64,000 bases of DNA from Brasenia schreberi. Its lineage: Eukaryota > Streptophyta > Magnoliopsida > Nymphaeales > Cabombaceae. How positions within the stretch are numbered: the first letter of the stretch is position 1; each line of letters begins with the position of its first letter. The stretch spans positions 31,443,501 to 31,507,500 of the forward strand of contig JAYKKT010000091.1 of assembly GCA_036023115.1 (NCBI GenBank), in the 5' to 3' direction. The position numbers and the translations under genes were made by a program. The notes under the pieces are model-generated. The model was not told the DNA's origin. It did no database searches and saw only the letters and a list, made by a program, of their open reading frames with translations. Positions 22,622 to 33,330 of the stretch are shown here, one piece after another.

Positions 22622-24464
22622 TGTAACGCTTAAGCGTTACTGCACAGGCAACCATGTAAGATGAAGGGCCTTTAAAAAGGGCCCTTCATACTATCTTCTC
22701 CAGGAGATATTGGGGCAGCCTCGAACCAGCTGAAAAACGAGAGGAGTCGGCCGGAATCCAGTAAGCACTTATTTTTCAGATTTTCGTTTTTTTTTCCTCA
22801 TTTTTGATGAAAAACTTGTTAAAAATCATCGTTTTGGGTTTGGATTGAAGGTTTGAGGTAGAACTAAGTGTTTTGGTAGGGTAGGTAAGTCGATTTGGCT
22901 GGGAAACGGTTATGATTCACCGAAAACGAGCGAAATCGATGCCGAAAAAAAAAAGAAAAGAAAAGAAAAGAAGAGGGGGCCTTTTGGGCATGTCCCTCGT
23001 TCCGTGTTGTGTCGTGTCTGAAATGTCATGAACCGACATTGATTCATGTCGTGTGTTAAGAAACAGGTTCTATGTCAGAAATGGGTCAAGTTTGGGTCGT
23101 GTCTTGAAATGGGTTTTTAGGTTAAAAATGAGACTCGTGTCAGTAGTTAAAGGTTCTCTGTTGACACAATGACACAAGCTATCTATTATGTCACTCATTC
23201 GGATCAGATATGAAATTGGGTATCGATTTGGATCTCGGATAGCTTAAACTGATCCAGATTGGGGTTTGGGATCCGATTTAGATATAGTTTGTTTCGTTAG
23301 ACTTATAGTTAAATAAATTTTAATGTTTCAATTATTTGTAATTGTTTAGAGATTAAAATTGGAGGATTTGGTGGTGATAAGAGTGGCCCAGCAGCTTGGA
23401 GACTAGATCTTAGCACTCCTTCAAGTAGGGGGTTATGCATTCTTTTACAGAACCATGCTAGAAGTGATTTTACTGTTTTAGATATATTTAAATGTGCATG
23501 ATTGATAACTGTTTTATTGATGTTTGTGAAATGTTATTCGCAATTATGGGTTATTTGATATGCATTTTTAAATAGAACATGTTTATGACACTGTTTGATA
23601 AAGAGCATGTTTTGATATGCATGTGTTGTATGAACATGGTATTTAAATGTTGTTTAAATATTGTGTGATATTCGTGGATCTAGATATGATTTGTAAATGT
23701 GATGAACTGTAATTGGTTTTAGAAATGTAATGATGTGTGAATGTACGAGCCGTACTTGTGTGGTTTGTGTGGGGTCTCTCGAGACTTGCACGTCCCTCGG
23801 GCGATCCGACTTGGGGTGAATACAGGGTTTATTCCCGGGCACTCTGTCGTGAGAGTCAGTGTGGTTACCGTCATGGACGGGGTTACCGAGGTCAAGTTAG
23901 GGAGGACCGGATGACTCCCGTGGCCTTTAGGGCAGACACAGTATGGGCTGTAATTATCGAAACTAATGATGTGTGTGCATGTGTGTGAGTGTATGCGTAT
24001 CAATTTGATATCATGATTTCAAGGTAAATGTGCTTTGCTATGAAATGGTTGCGAACTATGCATGCTTTTAGTATGTTTTTTGTTTAAAGATGTTTAACCT
24101 CCTTACTGAGCTATGTATAGGAGCTCACCCTATTGTTTTACAGCTCATCCTAAAGCTAACACTTCGAAGGCACGCGGAGTAGAGTAGGAGTTTGATAGAG
24201 CTTCATTTTTATTTTAGATGGTATGATAAGTATCAAATGATTTAGAAAGTCTTTTATTCGGGGTTATTGTTAGGTGGGCCCTGCACCATTTTGGACGTGT
24301 TGTTTAAAACTTCGATATGGATATTTATTTCAGTTAGATATTTCTTGAGTTTGCATTAAATTAGTACTGTATTTGGTTACAGCTCACCATCACGCCCGCG
24401 TGAGAAGCGGCCACGTGGCATCGGCTCGGGTCGGGTCGTGATCGCGACTTATGCGGGTGTGACA
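22622..24464 (+). repeat. 5' LTR of the Tekay-clade element
   Basis: TG...CA ends (TGTAACGCTT ... GGGTGTGACA). It aligns with 28844-30748 over essentially its whole length. By a hand count the two differ at about 70 positions in some 1.83 kb (roughly 4%), mostly transitions. It starts with T plus the perfect 18-base palindrome gtaacgcttaagcgttac. Compared with the 3' LTR it lacks about 45 bases near its start and 18 bases near 23670. Confidence 0.9.
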
Positions 24465-24466
24465 AC

Positions 24467-24480
24467 TTGATATCAGAACC
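24467..24480 (+). promoter_or_regulatory. Primer-binding site
   Basis: ttgatatcagaacc starts two bases after the 5' LTR and matches the usual ttggtatcagagcc, the complement of the initiator Met-tRNA 3' end, at 12 of 14 positions. Confidence 0.8.
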
Positions 24481-24584
24481 TAAGGTTGTTAAAGTATATT
24501 TAATAACGAGTTAATCGTTGAATTATAATGTTGTATTTATTTGTAGGACCCACGAGGATTGGATCTTAACTTAACTCAAGTGTT

Positions 24585-25715
24585 ATGAGTGATGATAACG
24601 AGGAAATGCCATCCCACGAATCTGATGTAGCAGTGGAGGCACCATTTGGTATACCTCAAGGACCTATAGAGCCACCACATATTCCACTTGTGCAAGGTAG
24701 TCAAGATGTAGCGATATTACTTGGTGAGATGATTAACTTATTGCAACACGTTCTGAGAGAATTCACTGTAATCATTCAACACTTGACAAATAACGGTTGT
24801 AAGGAGTTCAAAGGAGTAATTACAGACCCATTGAAACCCTATGAGTGGATTGACAAACTAGAAAATGCTTTCGACATATTGGCTCCTACCGAGAGGAGAG
24901 GAGGGTACTGTTGGCGTCGAATCTTTTTGAAGGAAATGCAAAACAATGGTGGAGAGCACAGAAAGGGACTCGTAACACTCTGTAGACTTGGGAGGCATTT
25001 AAGAAGGTATTTTTTAGTCATTTTTTTTTCTCACAATGATCGGATGCGTTTACAACTTGAATTTAATCAACTGCAGCAGGACAATTTGTTGGTGAGAGAA
25101 TATACCAATCAATTCCTAAGGTTGTCATAGTTTGACCCGGGTGTGGTAATTCTTGAGGCATGAGGAAATAAGTATTTTTGGAGACTTTCTGATCCGATCC
25201 GCAAGTCACTAGGAGGAAATATATATACAGATATTGATGAATTACAAGCTACTGCTACTCATGTAGAGACAGATATTTTGTATTATAAGGGTAAGAAGAG
25301 GCCAGCGGAACCGACTTTTGGCAACTTACATGAAGGTACGAAGAAGAGTAAACCAACCCAAGCTTATTAGTGGACAAATAGGGATAGTTAGACTCAGGCG
25401 AGAAGTGGGCCTTCACATGAGCAAAACAACCAACAAAATCGTGGGATCACATGTTATAATTATAGAGGCACGGGTGATAGAGCAAGAGACTGTCCTTCAG
25501 AGAAGAACTTTAAGCAAGTTCAGACTCAGACATTTAGCAGTGTACAGAAGGAAGACATGAGAGGTCGTTGTTTTATATGTAAAGAGTTCGGTCATCGTAA
25601 GGTTGATTATCCACGGGCTGCTTATTTTTCTTTTTTTTTAGTTCAGGGAAGCACTATGGGGCCTCCTCGTCCTCCAGTACCTATTCGTAAACAAGAACCA
25701 CCTCGATTGCCTCAC
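24585..25715 (+). pseudogene. gag: gag of the Tekay-clade element
   Basis: The structural capsid/nucleocapsid protein of the retroelement. The ATG at 24585 opens 181 codons containing a retrotransposon Gag core (EFKGVI...PYEWIDKLENAF; LEFNQLQQDNLLVREYTNQF) before a TAG at 25128 and a further stop. Homology then continues, partly in another frame, through DIDELQATATHVETDILYY (25230-25285). Two zinc knuckles follow. The first (25450-25500) reads CYNYRGTGDRARDC, with Cys-to-Tyr and His-to-Asp changes. The second (25569-25620) reads CFICKEFGHRKVDYP, with its last Cys replaced by Tyr. Both knuckles have therefore lost zinc ligands. Confidence 0.85.
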
Positions 25716-25734
25716 TCTTAAATAATTAACTAGG

Positions 25735-28700
25735 GCCGCGTTTATGCTGTAGAGGGTCGTGAGTCAGGTACCTCTCATTTGGTTATTAGGACCTTATTAG
25801 TTTGTGGTTTGCTTGCGCATGTTTTATTTGACTTTGGTGCAATGCATTGCTTTGTTTCACCTACTTTTGTAAGTCGTACGGGTTTGGACCCAAAACCATT
25901 AGATAGATTCTCTGTATGTTAGTTAATGAATTTCTTGAGGTATTTCTTTGAAGATATACCTAGACTACCTACTAGAAGAGAGATAGAGTTTTCTATTGAT
26001 TTAGTACGAGGAGCTACGGACCTATATCTATGGCACCTATAGGATGTCGCCGGTCGAGTTAGCGAGAACTTAAAAAGCGATTGGAGGAGTTGCTATTGGA
26101 AAAAAATTTGTGAGACCTAGTGTATCACCGTGGGAGCTCCGATATTGTTAGTGAAAGAAGAAGGATGGTACCTGCGTCATGTGTGTAGACTACGAGAGCA
26201 GTTGAACAAGATTACGATCAAGAATAAAGTATCCACTTCCAGAATAGATGATCTGATGGATTAGTTGACGAGAGCTATAATTTTCCAAGATTGACTACGA
26301 TTCTAGGTTATCACTCGATCGGTTATGTGTGAAAGCGGAGGATATTCCCAAATGCTGCGTTTAGAACACATTATGGGCATTATGAATATCAAAGTGATGC
26401 CGTTTGGTGTGACTAATGCTACACCGGTATATTCATGGACTTACATGAACGAATTTTCCATTTAAGTACTCTGGATAAGTTTTTGTTGTCTTTATTGATG
26501 ACATTTTGATTTATTCTCGAAGTCGGAGGAGGAGCATGTTTGAACATCTTAAGTGGTTCTCAGTTGACGAAGGAGAATAAATTGTATGCCAAGTTGTCAA
26601 AATGTGAATTTTGGTTTGAGCGAAGTTTAATTTTTAGGACCGCGTTATATCGGAGGAAGGAATGAAGTGATCTTAAAAGTGGAAACAATTGTTGAATGGG
26701 AAAGGTCAGAAAATTTGTATTGAAGATCCATAGTTTTATTGGATTGGCTGGATTTATTATCGATGGTTTTATTGAGGAGTTTTCGAAGATAGCGGACCTC
26801 TTACCCAACTTACACTCAAAAGAATTAACCATTTGTATGGGTCAACGATGCATGCGAAGAAAGTTTTAAGGAGTTGAAAAAATGATTGACTTAATGCTGC
26901 GAGTTTTGATTCTGCACGATCCAGGGAACGTGGTCTTTCAAAGTATATTGTGATGCTTAGTACCCGCAGGATTGGGTTGTGTACTTATCTTGCAAGTAAG
27001 GTTGTAGCATACATCGTCGAGGCAATTGAAAGTGCATGAGAGAAATTATCCACTCATGATTTGGAGTTAACGCTTGTTAGTGTTTACATTGAAAGTTGGA
27101 GACATTTTCTCTATGGGGCAACGTTCACTATTTTTAGTGATCATAAAAGTTTGAAGTATCGTTTTGACCCGAGAAAGAGTTGAGACATGAGACAAAGGCA
27201 TTGGCTAGAGTTTACGAAGGATTATGACTTTCGATTACTGATCATCGGAAGAAGGTGAATGTTGTAGACGGATGCTTTAAGTGAAAATGCTTAAGTTTAC
27301 TCGTTATGATGATTAAGAAAGAAGCGATAGAAGAATTTCGGGATATGCGTTTATCGTAAAAGTGAAATTGACAGGGAAGATGTGTTTAGAAACATGATCA
27401 CCATTTCAAATGATTTAATGGATAGAATCTGAGTAGGACAAAGCAGTGATCAAGTATTTGCAAGAAAAACAAAGGAAGCAAGGAGTCAAAGAAGAATTAG
27501 GAGTCGGAGATAAGTGTTGATGGAATCCTAAAGTTTAAAGGAAGAGTTTGTGTGTCAAATGATTCGGAACTTAAATTGATTTTGGATGAAGCCCACGAAG
27601 GAGTAAGTTGGTATGCATCCGGGGAGCCTGAAGATGTATCAAGATTTGAAACAAGCATATTGGTGGCAAGTAGAATGAAGAGGGATATCGCGAAATATGT
27701 ATCATCTGTTTAGTTTGTCGAAAAGCTAAAGTGGAACACAAAGACCATCGGGAATGTTGCTGACCTTTGCACTATTCACGAATGGAAATGGGATGACATA
27801 GCAATGGATTTCATAACAAGGGACTAGCCAAGAGACTCGGAAAAGGTCCGCGATTACTATTTAGGTAATTGTTGACGGGCTTACTAAGTCGGCAGCACTT
27901 TTTACCGATTAATATTAAATACCAATGGAAAAGTTGGCTCAGTGTTCATCAATGAAATTGTTAGACTTCCGTGGTGTACCATCCAAGATCATTTCTGATC
28001 GAGATCCAAGGTTTACATTGAGATTTTGGGGTAGTTTAGCAAGAAGCCGATGGGAACAAAGCCACGTTTTAAGTTTTGTTTGCAGCACCATCCACAGACC
28101 GATGGTCAACAGTAAACGATGATTCATTAGAAGACTTGTTGAGAGCTTGTGTTCTAGAAGAAACTCGGAGTTGTTGGGATGAATTCTTGCCATTGATAGA
28201 ATTCACATATAACAATAGTTTCCATTCAAGTATGTGGATGGCACCTTATGCCAAGTATCAGATGCCGGGAGACGATGTAGAACACCATTATGTTGGTATC
28301 AAGACTGGTGAGAGTGTTATGTTAGGACCAGAGATTGTTCAACAATGCACAACCGAGAAAGTCAAGCAGATGATACAAGACAAAAATGAGAATGAAATCA
28401 AAGTCGTGCAAAAAGAACTATCTTTGATAAAAGGAGAAAATCTCTTGAGTTTGAAGAAGGTGACCATGTATTTTTGCGAAAGTGATGCCTATGATGGGTG
28501 TTGACGAGTGCTTAAGTCCAAGAAGCTCACTCCAAAGTTTATCATCGGACTACTGATGATATTGGAGTAGGTCCTATGGCATATCGATTGCATTACCACC
28601 TTTTTCACAAATTTTCATAATGTATTTCACAATTTGTCATTTGAAGAGGTGCCCATAGCCATCTTGGATAGAAAAGAACAAGTATTACGTCGTCGAGTTT

Positions 28701-28815
28701 TGAGGACAGTAAAAGTACACTGGAGTCATCATTTATCTAGCGAGCCTACTTGGGAGCTCGAGGATGAAATGCGAGAGAAGTATCCATATCTGTTCAGGTA
28801 CTTTCTAAATTCTGA
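25735..28815 (+). pseudogene. pol: pol of the Tekay-clade element
   Basis: A polyprotein remnant in the order protease, reverse transcriptase, RNase H, integrase, chromodomain. The protease segment (25775-25880) reads LLAHVLFDFGAMHCFVSP: the catalytic DSG is now DFG. Reverse transcriptase is broken by frameshifts, but VFIDDILIYSR is legible at about 26485-26525. RNase H traces run from 26.9 to 27.25 kb (HGATFTIFSDHKSL-like). Integrase pieces include GVPSKIISDRDPRFTLRFWG (27970-28030) and LLPLIEFTYNNSFHSSM (28178-28230). The chromodomain (about 28655-28795) retains VKVHWSHHL and PTWELEDEMREKYP. At least a dozen stops or frame changes exclude function. Confidence 0.85.
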
Positions 28816-28830
28816 GGACAAAATTTCTTT

Positions 28831-28843
28831 AAGGGGGGTAGAA
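28831..28843 (+). promoter_or_regulatory. Polypurine tract
   Basis: aaggggggtagaa lies directly before the 3' LTR, where plus-strand DNA synthesis would be primed. Confidence 0.85.
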
Positions 28844-30748
28844 TGTAACGCTTAAGCGTTACTGCACAGACTGTGCATTAACGCCCGAGCGTTACTGCAC
28901 AGGCTGTGTAGTAACAACCATATAAGATGAAGGGCCTTTAAAAAGGGCCCTTCATACTATCTTCTCCAGGAGATATTGGGGCAGCCTCGAACCAGCTGAA
29001 AAACGAGAGGAGTCGGCCGGAATCCGGTAAGCACTTATTTTTCAGATTTTCATTTTTTTTCCTCATTTTTGATGAAAAACTTGTTAAAAATCATCGTTTT
29101 GGGTTTGGATTGAAGGTTTGAGGTAGAACTAAGTGTTTTGGTAGGGTAAGTAAGTCGATTTGGCTGGGAAACGGTTATGATTCACCGGAAACGAGCGAAA
29201 TCAATGTCGAAAAAAAAAAAGAAAAGAAAAGAAAAGAAGAGGGGGCCTTTTGGGCATGTCCCTCGTTCCGTGTTGTGTCGTGTCTGAAATGTCATGAACC
29301 GATACTGATTCATGTCGTGTGTTAAGAAACAAGTTCTATGTCGGAAACGGGTCAAGTTTGGGTCGTGTCTTGAAATGGGTTTTTAGGTTAAAAATGAGAC
29401 TCGTGTCAGTAGTTAAAGGTTCTCTGTTGACACAATGATACAAGCTATCTATTATGTCACTCATTCGGATCAGATATGAAATTGGGTATCGATTTGGATC
29501 TCGGATAGCTTAAACTGATCCAGATTGGGGTTTGGGATCCGATTTAGATATAGTTTGTTTCGTTAGACTTATAGTTAAATAAATTTTAATGTTTTAATTA
29601 TTTGTAATTGTTTAGAGATTAAAATTGGAAGATTTGGTGGTGATAAGAGTGGCCCAGCAGCTTGGAGACTAGATCTTAGCGCTCCTTCAAGTAGGGGGTT
29701 ATGCATTCTTTTACAGAACCATGCTAGAAGTGATTTTACTGTTTTAGATATATTTAAGTGTACATGATTGATAACTGTTTTATTGATGTTTGTGAAATGT
29801 TATTCGTAATTTTGGGTTATTTGATATGCCTTTCAAATATAACATGTTTATGACATTGTTTGATAAAGAGCATGTTTTGATATGCATGTGTTGTATGAAC
29901 ATGGTATTTAAATGTTGTTTAAATATTGTGTGGATATGAGTTTGATTTTGGATATTCGTGGATCTGGATATGATTTGTAAATGTGTTGAACTTTAATTGG
30001 TTTTAGAAATGTAATGATGTGTGAATGTACGAGCCATACTTGTGTGGTTTGTGTGGGGTCTTTAGAGACTTGCAGGTCCCTCGGGCGATCCGGCTTGGAG
30101 TGAATAGAGGGTTTGTTCCCGGGCACTCTGTCGTGAGAGTCGGCGTGGTTACCGTCGTGGACGGGGTTACCGAGGTCACGTTATGGAGAGCCGGACGACT
30201 CCCGTGGCCTTTGGGGCAAACACAATATGGGTTGTAATTATCGAAACTAATGATGTGTGCGCGTGTGTGTGAGTATATGCGTATCAATTTGAGATCATGA
30301 TTTCATGGTAAATGTGCTTTGCTATGAAATGGTTGCGAACTATGCATGCTTTTAGTATGCTTTCTGTTTAAAGATGTTTAACCTCCCTAGTGAGCTATGT
30401 ATAGGAGCTCACTCTATTGTTTTACAGCTCATCCTGAAGCTAACACTTCGAAGGCACACGGAGCAGAGTAGGAGTTTGATAAAGCTTCATTTTTATTTTA
30501 GATGGTATGATAAGTATCAAATGATTTAGAAAGTCTTTTATTCGGGGTTATTGTTAGGTGGGCCCCGCACCATTTTGGACGTGTTGTTTAAAACTTCGAT
30601 ATGGATATTTATTTCAGTTAGATATTTCTTGAGTTTGCATTAAATTAGTACCGTATTTGGTTACAGCTCACCATCACGCCCGCGCGAGAAGCGGCCACGT
30701 GGCATCGTCTCGGGCCGGGTCGTGGTCGCGACCCGTGTGGGTGTGACA
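28844..30748 (+). repeat. 3' LTR of the Tekay-clade element
   Basis: 1905 bases, with the same ends as 22622-24464. Its start carries two degenerate copies of a roughly 36-base palindromic unit (aacgcttaagcgttactgca... then aacgcccgagcgttactgca...). The 5' LTR retains only one. A further hairpin, gaagggcc/ggcccttc, lies at about 28930-28955. Confidence 0.9.
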
Positions 30749-30790
30749 CGACTTCAGCCTCCCATTGTAACAAAAAGGAAGAAGAAAAAC
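30749..30790 (+). mobile_element. SINE, 3' part, split by the chromovirus
   Basis: cgacttcagcctcccattgt followed by aac and an A-rich tail is the 3' end of the SINE whose 5' part is 22533-22621. It is followed by tagatatatcatt, the partner of the repeat at 22519-22531. Confidence 0.8.
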
Positions 30791-30899
30791 TAGATATATC
30801 ATTCATCAAATGAAACCAGATTGCAAGGTAGAGCTTTCCTGAGCATGCAGATCTCATCGCGGTTCAAAGGACCAATACATCACAAATTACTCTGGTAAA

Positions 30900-31855
30900 A
30901 TAGATAAAGGCAAGCTTAAGCGCTTGAATTCATCGGAACTTCCTCTTTGATCGGGTAAATCGCTGAAATATTCGTTCATATCGCTCGTAGTTTCCAAAGA
31001 ATAAACATACCAAGGCAGGATTATCTTTCCAATCATAATGCTGCTGTGATTTTGTAACCAGCTTCACCACCAATCCTTGAGATTCGTGTTGATCATGAAA
31101 TTTGGTAAGCATGTTATGTCAAACCTCTAAAGAGGGCCAAGATAGAAGACCACGAGAATCTGTTTCCAGCTGTCTTTGACAAATGAAGCACCCAACGTTA
31201 AGGTAATGCCATAATGCGTGCCGAACAGGAATACCGTCGTTCAACACTTTCCAAATGAAAATTCTGAGCTTGGTTGCGACTCTCAGTCGCCATATGATTC
31301 CCTTAGGTTGGTCCCCTTGATTTTGACTTGCGATCCGCATCACCCAGTAATCTCAACGCCCAAGAATTTGCAATTGACGCTGGAAGTACGAATGCCTGGA
31401 ATCTCACAGAAATCGGAATTTTATGCAAAAGGGAGAAACTGATGAGGATGAAAAAGGGAGAAACTTTGTACATTGAAGAGACTATACTTCTTTGATCTCT
31501 TCCAACGCCAATCCTGACAATCACACTCTCATTAATGGCTGTAATTGTGGAATAGCTTCAGCTACATTAGAATGAAAGAATTGCCTAACCGTCATGTCAT
31601 TCCAACCAGCTTCTTCATTCAGTAGTTGAGCCACCATGACAAATTGATTATTTAAAATCTGATCACGGGGTGCCTTTAATAGGAAATTTCTCAGCAGCGA
31701 AGGATCTAATTCAACGCGGGTTCTTCTTACATTGGATTAGATGGTGTTTGGTATCGTTATTATCCATCTCTAGTATCTCACGCACCCACCATGAATCAAA
31801 GACTAGTCGATGGCCGACACTTACTATTTTAACATTCGCTTATGTGCTAGTGTAA
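30900..31855 (-). pseudogene. L1-type LINE ORF2 3' remnant
   Basis: The minus strand carries pieces of the C-terminal part of a plant L1-type reverse-transcriptase polyprotein. VGHRLVFDSWWVREI (about 31800-31850) resembles the G.GHr..FW.DpW segment. LLNEEAGWNDMTVRQFF (about 31580-31635) and DWRWKRSKKYSLFNVQS (about 31465-31525) follow. A zf-RVT-like segment lies at 31119-31330 (IWRLRVATKLRIFIWKVLNDG ending CFICQRQLETDS, first Cys pair present). Distal sequence continues at 30930-31112. Frames are broken by stops. No 5' part, poly-A tail or target-site duplication was located. Confidence 0.65.
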
Positions 31856-32039
31856 GTGCTTTCAAGGGTTGCTCACCAGACATTCAACCTTTTCTTTGTT
31901 GGTCATTTTATGAAAATGCAATGGTTGTGAGTTATCTATCTCACATCCAAATAAATAAAACGTTAAATATCTACATAATTAAAAGAAAAGTTTCATTGGT
32001 TTAAGTGTTCGTCTTTTAGCATGAAAGATGGAGCAACTA

Positions 32040-33330
32040 ACCAATTACAAATTATGCTTAGAGCCTTCCAATGGGTTCTATAATGCAACCTAATTCTCTT
32101 AAAATATTGAAGAACACTATTTAGAGCCTTCCAATGGGTCCTATTGGACAACTAGTATATTTACTTAACTTACATACAACAAATGCAATGTTTGTTTATG
32201 TACACTTACTGAGATACATTAAAATTCTAATAATATGAGAATATCTCAATTGAGACATAGAAAAACTACTTTCATTCTTATACAAGGCTTTTGAGGGATC
32301 ATATGATATCTGAACATGTCTATATATTGTATACTCAAAACTGTCCAAAATTTGCTCAACATAAAAAGATTGAAAGATTAAAAAATCATTAGTAGACCTT
32401 ATGATTTTAAGCACTCACTAAAATCATATGAGGAACACCCATATCTTTCATCTTAAACTAGCTATAAAAGAATGCTTTAGTCCTATTAACAACTCAAAAA
32501 TCAAAACCAAACAACATAATATCATCTAAGTAATGAATGCATCATTGATTATTTTGCAAAACACACTTATCAAATTCATTAGCAATGAAGCCAAAAGATA
32601 ATACAACACAATCAAATTTCTTAAGCTATTGTTTTGATACTTGTTTCAATATGGATAAGAATTTAACAAGTTTATATACCTTAGATTCATTCTTACGAGT
32701 TATAAAGTCTTATCATTATTTCATATAATTTTCTCATTAGAATATTCATATAGGAAAACAATTTTCACATCCATTTGATGGATGGAAATATCATATATGA
32801 ACACCAATGCTATGAGCTCTTGAATTGTGATCATACAAGAAATAGAGAATTAGATATCAAAATAATCTATTCTTTTCTTTTGTGTATATCTCTTGACAAC
32901 TAACCTGACCTTATACTTATTGATTGTTATATTTATTTAGTTTTTTCTTGCATCTAACTACTGAACAACTATGATGTAAATCAACAAATTCCAAAGTTTC
33001 ATTTGAGAGAATTGATTGAATTTAGTTATTAATAGTTTTCTTTTAAAACTTAACCTCAAGTATGGTTATAGCTTGATAGAAGATAACAAGACCATTCTCA
33101 ACATTGAAAGTGATTCTAAAATTTTTGGATATCCTAACTCATTTATTCTTCCTTGGTTCAATTATTTTCTTAGGTTCCTTTGATTTAGAAGTAACACATT
33201 CACTATTACCCTCCATATTTATCTCAATATCTGAATATGGATCATGCTATGAGGATCTTGGCTACTTTTACAAAAAGAAGTTAGAAGGTTTACAATATTC
33301 CAGCAACTATACCTCTCTATTTTCAATTCT
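32040..33330 (-). pseudogene. Copia-type pol remnant (minus strand)
   Basis: Reverse-strand translation gives ordered Ty1/Copia reverse-transcriptase landmarks: ETLEFVDLHHSCSVVRCK (about 32950-33005), YKVRLVVKRYTQKKRIDYFD (about 32865-32925), IALVFIYDISIHQMDVKIVF, FKMKDMGVPHMIL (about 32425-32465), YVEQILDSFEY and SMSQLRYSHIIRILMYLSKCT in part (32196-32370), and THWKALNSVLQYFKRI (about 32095-32145). The region around the YVDD active site is disrupted. No LTR pair was identified. THWKAL-coding sequence occurs twice (32064 and 32127), a local duplication. Confidence 0.75.

Larger units (their letters stand above)
22622..30748 (+). mobile_element. Full-length Tekay/Del-clade Ty3 chromovirus, inactive
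   Basis: An 8.1-kb LTR retrotransposon with both LTRs, an initiator-Met-type primer-binding site, gag, zinc knuckles, protease, reverse transcriptase, RNase H, integrase, a C-terminal chromodomain and a polypurine tract, in the Ty3/Gypsy order. The long LTRs and the chromodomain (ILDRKEQVLRRR...VHW...TWELEDEM) point to the Tekay/Del clade. Numerous stops and frameshifts make it inactive. The flanking pentamers cggct (22617-22621) and cgact (30749-30753) are a target-site duplication with one change. It sits inside a SINE. Confidence 0.9.

Noticed and set aside
24585..25130. Host gene of 181 residues
   Set aside because: It sits right after an LTR and primer-binding site and matches retrotransposon Gag.
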